Of a stretch of DNA of 64,000 nucleotides, positions 37,645-48,600 are shown in pieces. This stretch comes from Temnothorax longispinosus (Eukaryota; Arthropoda; Insecta; Hymenoptera; Formicidae), in assembly GCF_030848805.1 (NCBI RefSeq), contig NC_092369.1, forward strand, positions 12,127,199 through 12,191,198, written 5' to 3'. The position numbers and the translations under genes were made by a program. Numbering within the stretch: position 1 is the stretch's first letter; each line of letters starts with the position of its first letter. Under the pieces are notes generated by a model. The model made no database searches. It was not told the DNA's origin and saw nothing but the letters and a program-made list of their open reading frames with translations.

Positions 37645-40600
37645 TCAATCGTAGTAGCACGCATGCAATCTGAACAATTCCTTAGTCATAAAACTGACAT
37701 TGCACGACTCGCAATAGTGCTTGATGTTCTCGGATAGCTTTAGCATCGGTGACTTCTTCGCACCTTTGTTAATCGTGTCCATCAGCTTTCTCGCTTGCAG
37801 CCTCTTCACCGACCACTCCATAAAATCGCTCTTTCTCGTCTTACCGTTCCTCAGGCAAGCGTCCTGGCTTCTCAGGCACTTCGGCGAGTAATTCGCCGCG
37901 GGAAACCGACACGTCTTCTTCGTCTTCACCAAGCCGTTCTTCACAATGTTGGGGAGCGACTTTCGCTCGGCCAGCTGGAACTGACCTCGAAATTGCGACT
38001 TGAGATAATCTCGCTGACTGACGTTACCGTTGTTCGTCGTTGCTTCAACATTCGCGGGTAACGCGACGAGTTTGCTCAGTAATCGAGGTGCCGCTGTCGC
38101 ATTGGTCGTTTTACTGAGCACCATAGCCTCCAAATCGTCTAGAACCTCCTGTTTTACTTTCAAGTTTGGAGTGTCCGATGCACTCTTGTTGTTTGAATAC
38201 AGTTTCGAGCTCTGCTCGTCCGTCTTGCGTTTCTTCGTGCGATGCTCTGAAACTTTTCTCTTCATCTTTGGCTCTTGGTAGTCTACGACACTCCTTCTCG
38301 GCCTTAAGTTGCGCCCTTTGGGTTCGTCCGTCAGCTCCACCTTGATCTGCCGTGTCGGCTCGAGGTCTGAGGTGGACGTCGTCTTCGTGTCGGAAACGTT
38401 CGACTTGCTTAACGCGGATGGTCCCGGATTGACACTCGACATTCTCTTTTTATTCGACGCATAGTTCACCAGATTCTTCCTGGGTCTCAGATTCCGCACT
38501 ATTGTACTCTTGACAACCGCCCGGCTCTCAGGAAACGTTTCGAGTCTACCGTGAGGGTGATTCCGCGTTTCCGGAGAGGCATCTTTGGTACTCGTGTCTG
38601 TGGCCAGATGATCTCGCGCGTTCCCGACGGCGTTCTCGACGCGCGGCGGACGATTCTGCGGGCAATCCGGGAACACCGACTGCGTGAAGAGATTTCGCTT
38701 GAACGGTTTTAACCGCGCGGTGGTGTCCTCGAGAGTCCTCTTCCGCGAGACGTCCGCGATTCTGCCGCATCTAGGCATCTGTCCCTCGTAATTCTGACAG
38801 AGCCCCGCTGTGGTTCTCGTCGATCTGCTTTGGTCCTTCTTATCACAGCAGCATCGGTAGCGCGAGAACGCCGCGTACGTCAATCCGTCGTGGATGCCGT
38901 CGGTCGGGTACGCCACCGAGTTCATCGAGTTGATGTAGTCGATGTTCTCCACCAGCGGTTCCAGCTCGTACACGTCATAGTCGAGCGGCTCCGCTTTGAT
39001 CTTCACGTTCTCGATGTGCACCATCGGCACGCCAATCTTCTCCTTACCGCCACCCTTCCGCATCCACGACAGCTGACTCTTCAGCGCCGCGTCCGTCTTC
39101 AGGCAGTCTACGTAGAACTTGTGGAATTCCTCCAACTTGTAGCTGCACCGGTGGCACATCTGTTTCGGCAGTAGATCCATCTCGTGCACCTGGGAAACGC
39201 ATAGCAAACACATAGGAATCAGAAGGACCTGCGAGTTCTCGGAGAATCAATCGCCGATCGAGGAGTTCGTTCGATTCGATCTTTTATGAAGAAATTAATT
39301 TTGAGAAGATTAATCTAAATTCAAATCAATTTTGGCAGGCGTAAAATTCATTTTCTCCAAGATTTACGTTTCCAAGTACTTGCAAGAATAAAAAATGAAA
39401 AAAAATCACCGCGTTCTTGTTACACCGGACGCCTCGATCGTCGTAATTGCTGTTCGGTCATTGATGAGATACGAAATATCGAGTAATCGCAAGACTGAAT
39501 TGTCGAATTGTAGAAAAAAAAAGAGAAGTAAACACGTGCGTTGTCACCTGATATGCGTATCGAAGAATGACATGCCATTCAAGCTTGGAAACTTCCGTTT
39601 ATTAACATACTCGCTCCTAGCTCCCATCCATATTGCCCTCGCTAATTACTTCAAAGAATCGTATAACGACGTGGTTCTAGAACAGAATTCTAGATTCTAC
39701 CCTACTCCTTGATTTATATTTTAAATATATAAGTATATAGTATTTTGAATATTTTATAACATTATGTATATATATATTTATAGTAATTTAATATAAAAAA
39801 TACAGCTGGAAATGTAAAAGCACACGTTGAAGCGAATTTCAGCGAAATGACAATATTAAGTGATAAATGCTCTTTACACGCAATTTATGGCGACTTCGAA
39901 TTGTTTATCCCTTTCCATTACGCACGTGTGCGATAACATTTACGCGAATAGATCGGCTAACTCGAAGATATCGTATCTCAAGATTGCCTCGATTACTTAA
40001 TTTGGAAAGTAACGCTACAAACTTAAAACGTGAAAATAAATTCAGAACAAATTGATTTACTAATTTTGAGTCTGAATGCGGATTGATTGGAAACAATATT
40101 TACAAACACTTAAAAAATATGCACTAATTATTTTTTGTCAGAAAAAATGTTACCTATTGTAATCTTATCAATGAGCTAGCTATTTTCTTTGTCGTTTATT
40201 TATTACAACTAATATAGATTGACGTCAATTATTACGTACTTTATTGTTCTCCTAAATATAAATTTTTCCATATTTATTATAATTAACAAATAATTATATA
40301 TTTTGACCTGACTGGCCACTCTTTATTAAAAATATTAAATTGTCACGATGTTTTTGTTTCGACCATGGGTTGTGGTTCTTGTCAAGATACTAATCTAACA
40401 ATAAGTCATAACTGTAAAAATGTGGCTATTATACAAAAACATCTTCTCCTTCATGAGGTTGTATCAAACTTACAAAACATCTTTTAAATTATAAATTTTT
40501 TTTAACACTATCTCTTAAAGGCAAGGATGTTTTTTGTACTACATTATAGCTACATTTCTACAGTTATGACTTAGATTAGCGTTTGATAAGGACTAGAGAC

Positions 40601-42000
40601 CCTCTAACAGAGTCTGGCCATAAGGCCAGTTTTATCAAAATCCTGCGAGAGAGAAGGATATACATTCATATCGCTTTCTCTTTCTCTCTTATATCTTTTT
40701 CTCTTTCTATTTCTCTTGCTTTGACAAAACTGGCGGACCAATCAAAACTGGCTGTCCTTATGGCCAGACTCTGTTAGAGGGTCTCTAATAAAGACCATGG
40801 TCGAAAGATCGTGACAATTTAATTTAATGTTCAATAAAGGTGACCGCGGTCCAGGTCGAACTATATAACTGTTTGTTAATTATTACTGGTGAAACAAAAT
40901 ACTAATTTCTGTCCATTACAATTAATGTGTGATTCACGTTAAAATAAAAAAAAATAAATAAAAAAAAGTGGTGAAAAAAGTGAAAGAAAAGTTCTAAGAG
41001 TGCGGTCGAGATCTCCGAGGGGATCGTCGATGCGAAAAATCTGTGGCGCGAAACCACCGCGATCCGACGCCCACAAGGAGCCTATGAGATCACTCGAATC
41101 TCTCCCTCTCTCGCTTTTTTCCAATTACGCAATGTAATCCGCGCTCCCGGACATTTCGGAGCGCATTCTCGTTTCGCGCGCAAAACCGACGATAACCTCA
41201 CTTTTTGCGCAAATCGATAGTTTTGCCCCCGAAAAAAGAGCCGAGAAATCGCTCCCCCTCGTCCCCGCGGGGAGCCCCGGCGCCCCTCGCACGTGGTCGG
41301 CGACGCGTGTCCTGCTCTCGGACAAAGGGTGCCCTATTCGGCCCTTCTCTCCCCCGCGCGCGGGATTCTGCTTTCCCGCGTTCGCTGTCTCGCTGACTCG
41401 GCAGTTACGGCACGCGAACGCGGAAGTCCTATCTTGTTTTTTCGCCGCATGCTGCATTTTGCCGAAATGGATGTAGAGAAACGAACTGGAGCCGCTGGAG
41501 CGTCGAATGAGGTGGAGGATGGAGGGGGAGAGGGTCGAAAGAAAGCGCGCTCCACGCGCGCGGCTAATAAAGAGAACGGACCTTGCGTTTCGTAACGAGA
41601 TGGTCAGCAGGGGGGAGGGGGGGGGTGGAGGGTGCGCTCTGGTCGCTCTGGTCCCGCCGTTGTGCAAGGACGATGAGAGTGCACGCGGGCGCATACCCTG
41701 ATACCCTCCCGATTGGAATTGGAGAAGGGAGTCGCGAAAGGGGAACGCTCAGCGCTGGAAAGAAACGGAGACGGAGGAGAGGGCGCGAAGGAGCGAACGC
41801 GTACGTGCGAGCGCGAGAGAGAAGGAGAGAGAGAGAGGAAAAAGAGAGGGAGGGAGAGAGAAAGCGTAATGACGTACCATGATGGGTAGCACGGCGTTGA
41901 TTTTCCGGACGTGATTCTCGCTCTCGTCGAAGATGTTGATCGAGATGCCCGAGTGCTGGCCGCAGAGGCGGCACACGCGGCTCGATTCGAGGGTCTCCAT
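37645..42000 (-). CDS. ZAD zinc-finger-associated-domain protein
   Basis: Two exons, 41878..42000 and 37645..39189, join in phase 0 across a 2.7 kb intron and give 555 residues. The start is the ATG at 42000; the frame upstream has no earlier ATG. The N-terminal ZAD has its zinc ligands split between exons: C10 and C13 (VCRLCG) and C53 and C56 (MCHRC). ZADs dimerise and mark an arthropod-expanded class of DNA-binding factors. Here the middle is basic and disordered, with three SUMO-type motifs (IKAE, IKVE, VKQE) and RNLRPR occurring twice (about residues 273 and 334). Only one finger-like element is visible, at the end (YCESCNVSF, then LHAC), and it lacks the usual final His spacing. DNA binding by an ordinary finger array is therefore doubtful; a chromatin or adaptor role is an inference. 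The gene is divergent from SYF2. Confidence 0.85.
40305..40857. mobile_element. Long fold-back MITE interrupted by another MITE
   Basis: The left arm runs from GACCTGACTGGCC (40305) through TTAAATTGTCACGAT (40335) and TTCGACCATGG to CTAATCTAACAATAAGTC (40390-40407). The right arm repeats this in reverse: GACTTAGATTAG (40568-40579), CCATGGTCGAAAGATCGTGAC (broken at 40796-40815) and GGTCCAGGTC (40848-40857). Removing the inner insertion (40596-40785) restores a near-continuous palindrome of about 360 bp. Confidence 0.7.
40596..40785. mobile_element. 190 bp MITE with TA duplication (Tc1/mariner-like)
   Basis: GAGACCCTCTAACAGAGTCT on the left is matched exactly in reverse complement on the right, and the symmetry continues through GGCCATAAGG, about 36 bp in total. 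TA flanks both ends (40594-40595, 40786-40787), as expected for a Tc1/mariner-type insertion. It sits in the right arm of the fold-back element at 40305-40857. Confidence 0.8.
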
Positions 42001-42437
42001 GCCCGCGCAGCACTCCGGGGCCCTCGGCCTCGCCACGCTCGCTCCGCTAACTTCTCTCTCGCGCGCGTCGCTGCTCGGCTGGCTCGCGCTTGCCTTGCCG
42101 CTCGCCTCTCAGCGGTCGCGGTCTCACCGTCTCAGCAACTCAGCAACACACCAGCCCTCACTCGCTCGCGCCGCGCGACGTCGCACGCGCGCTCGCGCGC
42201 GCGCACCTCAGCTCGGTTCTCGGCCCGCTTTATCCCGTTCTGTCCCCGCTGAACGCCTCACCGTCCCTCACCACTCACCGCGCTTCGCTCCGCTCCGTGT
42301 CCCCGGACTCCCCGGCGCGCGCCCTGCCCTACAGTGCCCTGCACCCGTATGCGCTCGCGCTCGTGTACGTCCGCGCCCTACCCGCGGGAATCCAGAAAAG
42401 CCCATGAAAAAGCAAAGCGGAGTGGAAAGTGGAACGG

Positions 42438-42439
<2 letters not shown>

Positions 42440-42479
<40 letters not shown>
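42440..42479 (+). repeat. (GA)n microsatellite
   Basis: Twenty uninterrupted GA units about 440 bases 5' of the ZAD start codon. Confidence 0.9.
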
Positions 42480-42485
<6 letters not shown>

Positions 42486-42842
42486 AGCAGAAGGGGAGGG
42501 AGCGAGGAAGGTGGAAAGCGTGCGTGTCAAGTCGCACCGCGCCCCGCGCCTCATCGGGCAACGGGTCGCGCGTCGCGCGAGGGATAAAGCTCGATAATGC
42601 GATCCGCGGCCGGTACGTGGCCGGAACGTCGGCGAACGTGGATCGATCGGACTGGACGGGAACACTGGCAAACGCGTATCGCGTATGACCGTAAGGTACA
42701 TATCACGGCGCTGATGATCTCGGTGATCTCCGCTCCGCTCCGAGCTCCGAAACGTCGCGCGCGGGCGCGAGATCGATCCCCGTATATATGTATACGTCGA
42801 ATCGCGTCACTTGAACGAGATGTGACCTTCGCCGGTAACGCG

Positions 42843-42869
42843 CCTCTCTCTCTCTCTCTCTCTCTCTCT
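42843..42869 (+). repeat. (CT)n microsatellite
   Basis: Uninterrupted CT run, complementary to the GA run at 42440, between the divergent genes. Confidence 0.85.
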
Positions 42870-43414
42870 TCCGCTCGTGACGTCCGCGTGAGATCTCGCG
42901 AATCGGTAACGATGATAGAGCGACGTGGTGGATCGATTGTAACATCGGTCGATCAATTTTCCAATTGTGATAAATTTCAAAATTATTATCTATATGGATT
43001 GTTTTTTTTACATTGTATATTTGTACGAATCTTTTTCATATAGATTGCAAACAATATAATTATTATTAGCAATGTAAATTATTATAAATTGAATAATTGA
43101 TTGATTGATTGGTTCCTTTAAACTGTATTTGATGTAGATTATTATATTTTACGCGTAAACGTTTCCAACTGCGATTTTCTTGCTCTATCTTTCGAGCACA
43201 CGCCGTTTGTATTTGATGTCAGAAGGTTGACGTGTACGCAGCTACGTAGTTCTGCGTCCGCACTTCAAGAGTGTAGATGGCGACCCACCACGAAAATTCT
43301 TTCTTTCTCTCTCTCTCTCTCTTTCCAGTATTGACGAGTTTCTTGAGTTGCCGTCTTTACGTATTTACGTTAGTCCGCCCGAGTTTGGAAAATTGCATCT
43401 CATTTTACTCGACG

Positions 43415-44478
43415 ATGGATGACGCTGGGCCGAGTGCGTCGTCCGCGCAATCCGCGACGACAAAGCACGAGGAAAGGCTGAAACGACTCCGAGAACTGCA
43501 CGCCAAGAGGGTGAGTTCATAACAGAACGAAGCTAACCTATTCCGAGAATTTGAGATGAAGCTAACTCCGATACTCCAAAGATGCTGTTCAAGTTTTAAA
43601 TGTCTTATTTCTTTCCTTTATTTGCAAGAATGTTGATTTTTTAATTTTAACCGTACTCGTTATTGGAATTTATCGTCGCGATTTGTCTATAAAGCATTGA
43701 TTTAACAGAACGAGGCCAGAATGCAGAACCACAAGGAAGTCGTGGAGGAGGATAAGAGGAACAAGCTGCCTGCCAATTGGGAATCCCGCAAGAGGCAGGC
43801 CGAGTGGATAATGCAGGACGAAGCTGCTAGGAAAGAGGCAGAGACTAAGGTACCAAGATTCATTGTATTTTTAACTAAATGTATGAAATTATGTAGGTAA
43901 CTTACGCTGCGTACTTAACTGATTTTTCAGGGTGAAGACTACGAACGGAAAAAATTGCTGAGTATCGATGCCACGGAAGCAGAGAGAATAGCCAGGAAGA
44001 AGAAAAGCAAACAGAATCCCGATCCAGGTTTCTCGGACTACGAGCAAGCGGCGATACGTTGTTACAATAGACTGGTGAAAAACGTTAAACCGAACATGGA
44101 GGCATATGAGGAGGCGAAGGAGAAGTTAGGACCTGCTTTTTACGGCGATCCGAACACGATATTGCACGGCTTGCACGAAGACAAAAAAGAAGCGGTAGAT
44201 AAAATGGTTACCAATTTGGAGAAGCAGTAAGTAACATTTTCGATCTTGTATTAAAATAATGCAATCTCTGATAAGACTTGGATTTAGCATCTTTTCCTTT
44301 TTTTTTTTGCAGGATTGCAAAACGAGAGAAATACAGTAGACGTAGAATGCACAATGACGACGCGGATATCGATTATATCAACGAGCGTAACGCCAAGTTC
44401 AATCAGAAATTGGAGAGATTCTACGGCGAGTATACTCGGGAAACGAAGCTAAACTTGGAGAGGGGTACGGCTATATAA
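43415..44478 (+). CDS. Syf2: Pre-mRNA-splicing factor SYF2
   Basis: Four exons, 43415..43510, 43709..43849, 43931..44226 and 44313..44478, join in frame and give 232 residues (human SYF2 has 243). The order is a charged N-terminus with LKRLRELHAKRNEAR, then KEVVEEDKRNKLPANWE, GEDYERKKLLSIDA, DPGFSDYEQAAIRCYNRL, and the highly conserved YSRRRMHNDDADIDYINERN close to the C-terminus with NLERGTA. SYF2 is a component of the Prp19/NTC-associated spliceosome that acts around the second catalytic step. An upstream in-frame ATG at 43277 would add 46 hydrophobic residues unlike the family, so I chose 43415. The gene diverges from the ZAD gene and converges on TAB2; an AATAAA signal lies near 44716. 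Confidence 0.97.
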
Positions 44479-44863
44479 CGGAAAAACGTTGCTGTAATTA
44501 TCACAAATACTTGTATTTTACGTATTATACGATGACTTTTTATACAAATAAGAATCTGGAGGGAAAAGAATTTTGTAGTGTTTAGTAGAATGTATCTTTT
44601 GTTGCTTTTACTGGCGCCTAATCTCTGCGATATGCGAAAATCTGAAAACGCGTAGAGGTTGCCTCGACAAGAGAGAAATGTAATTGCCAGAAAACGGGCA
44701 ATGTGCACTAACCGTAAATAAAAAATTAAGTTAAATTATTACATTAGTCACATATCTTCTATTACAATCACTTAGCCCCTACAAAATTTGTTTATTTAAT
44801 TTAAATAATAATCCTTTTTTATATGTATGTACAGTTCTTTGAAAACTTCTAATTCAGTTCGCA

Positions 44864-45051
44864 TCATACCACCCAACTGTGCACTATATCTGGAAAAATA
44901 ATACGTCGTTATTTTAAAAGTAAAGTAAATAGTTTTTATACCTGCAAAATATTAATTTGATTTGAACGGAAGCATCGGTATAAAGTATACTCACGCCGTG
45001 GCGAAAAATTGTGGTGATGCGTTACTCGTATATGAATATCTTGCGTCTCCC
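44864..45051 (-). other. Tab2: Possible distal 3' exons of TAB2 (alternative C-terminus)
   Basis: On the minus strand 44995..45051 (57 bases) lies between ATTTTCAG and the strong donor GTGAGTATAC, and 44864..44889 follows TTATTTTCCAG. If the last large TAB2 exon ends at 45694 (CAG before GTATAAG), phase 1 carries through both and gives an ending GETQDIHIRVTHHHN, then FSPRHIVHSWVV and stop. AAATAAA lies about 70 bases later. This competes with the read-through stop at 45635, which has its own AATAAA about 40 bases on. Either or both may be used. Confidence 0.45.
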
Positions 45052-45634
45052 CTGAAAATTCGAGACTCTTATTATCGCCACAAAAAATTTAACAAAATAT
45101 TACATATAATTCATCAGGCATAAAATTCCTTTCCTTACCTTGCGAGTTAAAAACAAAGATGACATTTCGCCAAGAAATATCAATGCTATATCAATTTACG
45201 TTAATAGCTTAGAAATAAAAGATGAATGGAACGTTAATTTTCATGCGATATCAAATTCAACAAATCAAATTCACACACATATATATTTCTAACAAATGAG
45301 AACAGAATCGCAAGCTCTATTCTCCTTTATTCTACTAAAAATCTGATTAATATAATTAATCATAATTAAGTACACAATTTCTATATATATAACATAGTTA
45401 TAACAACACTCTCACACTCTGTTAGAGTTTTTTTTATTTTAAATACAGTAAGATAAAATATATCACTTTTATTCAAGCGCTTCATCGCGTTATCAAAATC
45501 CAATCGATTAGTATAATCGCAGGAAACGGCCTTCACGAGTTTTCGTGAAGAATGTAACAAAAGTCGGCATGCTGTTAGGCGACGCTGAATATTTTATTTC
45601 GTGTAATCGGAGTAGCGTTCGGGACGGTTCACTA

Positions 45635-48600
45635 TCACCACGATGACAACGAGGTCGACGGCAACTCTCTCGTCGATTTGCTGGAGCTTATACCTGCACT
45701 GCTGCCGCGGTTCAACAGTCTCGGCATGTCGCACTCCTCGCACTTGTTCATCAATGGATGATTGTCGAAGGTGCACATGGTGCAGACCCACGAGGGCTCG
45801 TCCCGTTCCTCCCGGTCATTATCACTCGCGACCGTCGTCGGCTGCTCCGGCCGCCACGCCGGTGGTTGACTCGGTAAGCGCGGCGGTTGGTGATTCGGAA
45901 GTCTCGTTGGCAACGATTGGCCGGTATAAATGCCCTGATAAAACTCCTCGTTGGTCTCGCCCAATGGTACTGAAAGTACGAGTTATTCGCTAGTCGCTCC
46001 TAACTTCGTCCGCGACAGCGCGATAGGAAATAGATACCTCGTCTGTCTGACCATTGATCAACCTCGTCGGCCAATCTGTCGCACTCGACCTGCAGCATAT
46101 ATATTTCGCTCCTCAGCTTTCTCTTCAGCTCCTGCACAAAAATCACGCGTTGAGATACATATCGTTGAGAATCAATCATCATTGCCACGTACTTGAGGCG
46201 ATACCGAGGGATCGACTGGTCGAGCTAACGCCTGCACTTCTTTCTTCATCGCTTCGAGTCGTCCCTTCTCAGCTCTTAGTTCCCTGGCGAGCCTCTCCTT
46301 CCTGGCCAGTTGCTCCGCAACTAATTTCTTTTGATGTTCCTCCACTAAAAAATTTCAAGGACTATTTTAGTTGGCATGCATGCACTGCGACGCACGAGGC
46401 GAGTCAAATAGTTTCAGAGCTTACTTCAATCATGGCGATTTTCTAATTCTGCTTTGTCGCGAATGATGACTCATTAATTTTATCATATATCACCTCGCCT
46501 CATTCGGACTTTATCGATCGCTACGATAACGGATTAGATACAAGACAGTTTCATCAGCTGTCACATCTGCATCACAAATTAACGGTCGCAACGACACCGG
46601 TTCTCCGCGTTGCTCACAGCATTGTCGTGCTCCTCGATCGCGTATCGGAAAGGGAAAAACGCGGAAGACCTTCGCGAACGTATATACCATTTAGCGTAAT
46701 AGCGTCCAGGAAATGCGTCGATAGCGCGCGGACTCTCGCGATCAGAAAAACCGGATCAGGTGGTCCGCGTAGTTGTAACCGCGGGCGCGCGCGGCTATGT
46801 ATAGCCCGGAGCGTGGGGTCAGGAATGCGTAAATATCGTTCCCGGCGTTGCGTGCGTGGGCGTAGTACGTGCGACCGAGTGACTTCCAGGTAAATATACA
46901 CGTGCGCGCGATTCTGCAATTGCTAGAGCACGGCGACGACGATATCGGTTTGCGTGTCATCCCGTTCCGACCCGATCCATGTGTTCACCTTGGCACAACG
47001 GCGATCGGTTTCGATCGGAAGCTGCGTGGTCCCCGATGGAGGAAGAGGCGGCGACGGCGGGAGGCGCGACGCCGCTGTTGCTCGTCGTGGGCCCGGATGG
47101 CGTCGTCGGGAGGCTGCAACCTAGGACGATATTCGTCGTCGGCGGTATGGAGGGTGTAGTCGGCGCGCTCATCGTCGTCGTAGGCCTTGGCAGTTGGCTC
47201 GGTGGTTCTGGCGGAAGTTCTGAGTGCGATACAGGCAAACCCCGTCGTGTTAATTTTAGTAATAAATTCTTCGACGAATACAGAGAATCTATATTCTTAA
47301 TTTTTATTGAATTGTAATTTTATTTTACTAAAATTAGACGTCTGAGAATACCTCGTATACACACGCCTACACTACGCTTCGTGTTTCATATTACATCATA
47401 GTCTACACAAATATATATATTTTCTTTCTCTCTTTTCCTCGATAAAATCTCTTTCTACATTATATACTGCTTTTTAAAATATAAATTAAACTCTTGTGTC
47501 GAAGCTCGAAGCTAAGTCTGAATTATATCGTTTTAAATCGAAAAAACGTACCAGGCGACCGCAGTGGGCTTTGAGTCCACGGCGGCAGGATGTACGGCTT
47601 AGTCATCGGCGGTCTGATCCTCGCCGCCGCCACGCTGCCAACGTTTCCAGGACCGATGCTGATCTGCAGGCGGCTTTGAAAGCCACGCGGGTCCAAGGAC
47701 GAGGTCGAGTAAGTCAGGCTCGATCCTTCCGACCTAATATCGATCGGAGGTTGCGGCTCGGAGGAGGGCGGCCGGAGGGTCAGGCTGACTGACGTGTAAC
47801 TTCGCGTGTGATCGATCTGCGTCTCGGACTTCCCGATGGCTAACAGAGGCTCGGCGTAATGAGGTCGTGGCACGACCGCGAGGTCGCTTCGTTTACAGGC
47901 ACCGCTCGCTGGTGCCGTTCGAAAATCTGCCGATATAAAATCATAATTAGATACACTCTCTTGGAAAAAAAAACTTTTCCGATAAATCTCGCGAACTTTA
48001 GAGCCGATGGTTGAAACCAAAAGAAGTCGACGGTGTGTGATCGAAGTCAACTGTCGGACTGGTCCGTCCGAGCGGTTGTCGAATGATAATTGAGTTTATG
48101 AGCGCGATTAAAATGAATTATCTCTAATAATATCCGTGATAAAGAAGCATGTCGCAAGCGAGCAAGATTCTGATCTTCTGAGAAGAGCATATGGCGTTGC
48201 TATACAATCCGCTTTCGCTTTTAATTACTCTTCTAACACCCTATCCTATCTCTTATATAGTCATCACAAGCGAAATAATATCATTCCGCAATCTCTTTTG
48301 ATTTGGTATACTATCGTAATTTAATTCTCCGTCTGTATGCTGCTTGATCGTATCACATATTTAACGCTCGATATTAACATGTAATTATTGTAACATGTAA
48401 TTTACATCGTAAAATCGCTGTGTCTCCTTCTTGAAACATCTCTCACGAAAAATAATTAATACTATTTCCAATTTTCGTAGGTTTTGTTTGTAAAGCAGTC
48501 CCTGCTTTACAACTCGGGATTCTCAGCGTTAAATGGTGCGAGTACAATATCAATTCCAGCAAGGAGACAACGTCCGTCTTCCGTACCGCGATTGCCCGCG

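Larger units (their letters stand above)
39190..41877 (-). other. Intron of the ZAD gene with nested transposons
   Basis: Donor GTACGT at 41877 and acceptor CCCAG ending at 39190 define a 2.7 kb intron. It contains the nested inverted-repeat elements at 40305-40857, and a GC/CpG-rich, purine-biased stretch at 41100-41870 next to the first exon. Frames in that stretch overlap on both strands and appear to be composition artefacts. Confidence 0.7.
42001..43414. promoter_or_regulatory. Divergent promoter region of the ZAD and SYF2 genes
   Basis: This 1.4 kb separates the starts of two divergent genes. The first 800 bases are GC- and CpG-rich, and there are long (GA)n (42440-42479), (CT)n (42843-42869) and a shorter (CT)n (43302-43324), possible GAGA-factor sites. 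No TATA box is evident near either start. Long frames here (for example 41933-42688) contain low-complexity Ala/Arg and Arg/Glu runs and are rejected. Confidence 0.55.

Noticed and set aside
41933..42688. 251-codon plus-strand frame across the ZAD start and divergent promoter
   Set aside because: It runs through ZAD exon 1 in the wrong frame and a GA microsatellite; composition only.
43277..43414. Upstream in-frame ATG of SYF2
   Set aside because: It would add 46 hydrophobic residues absent from the family; starting at 43415 gives the expected length and N-terminus.
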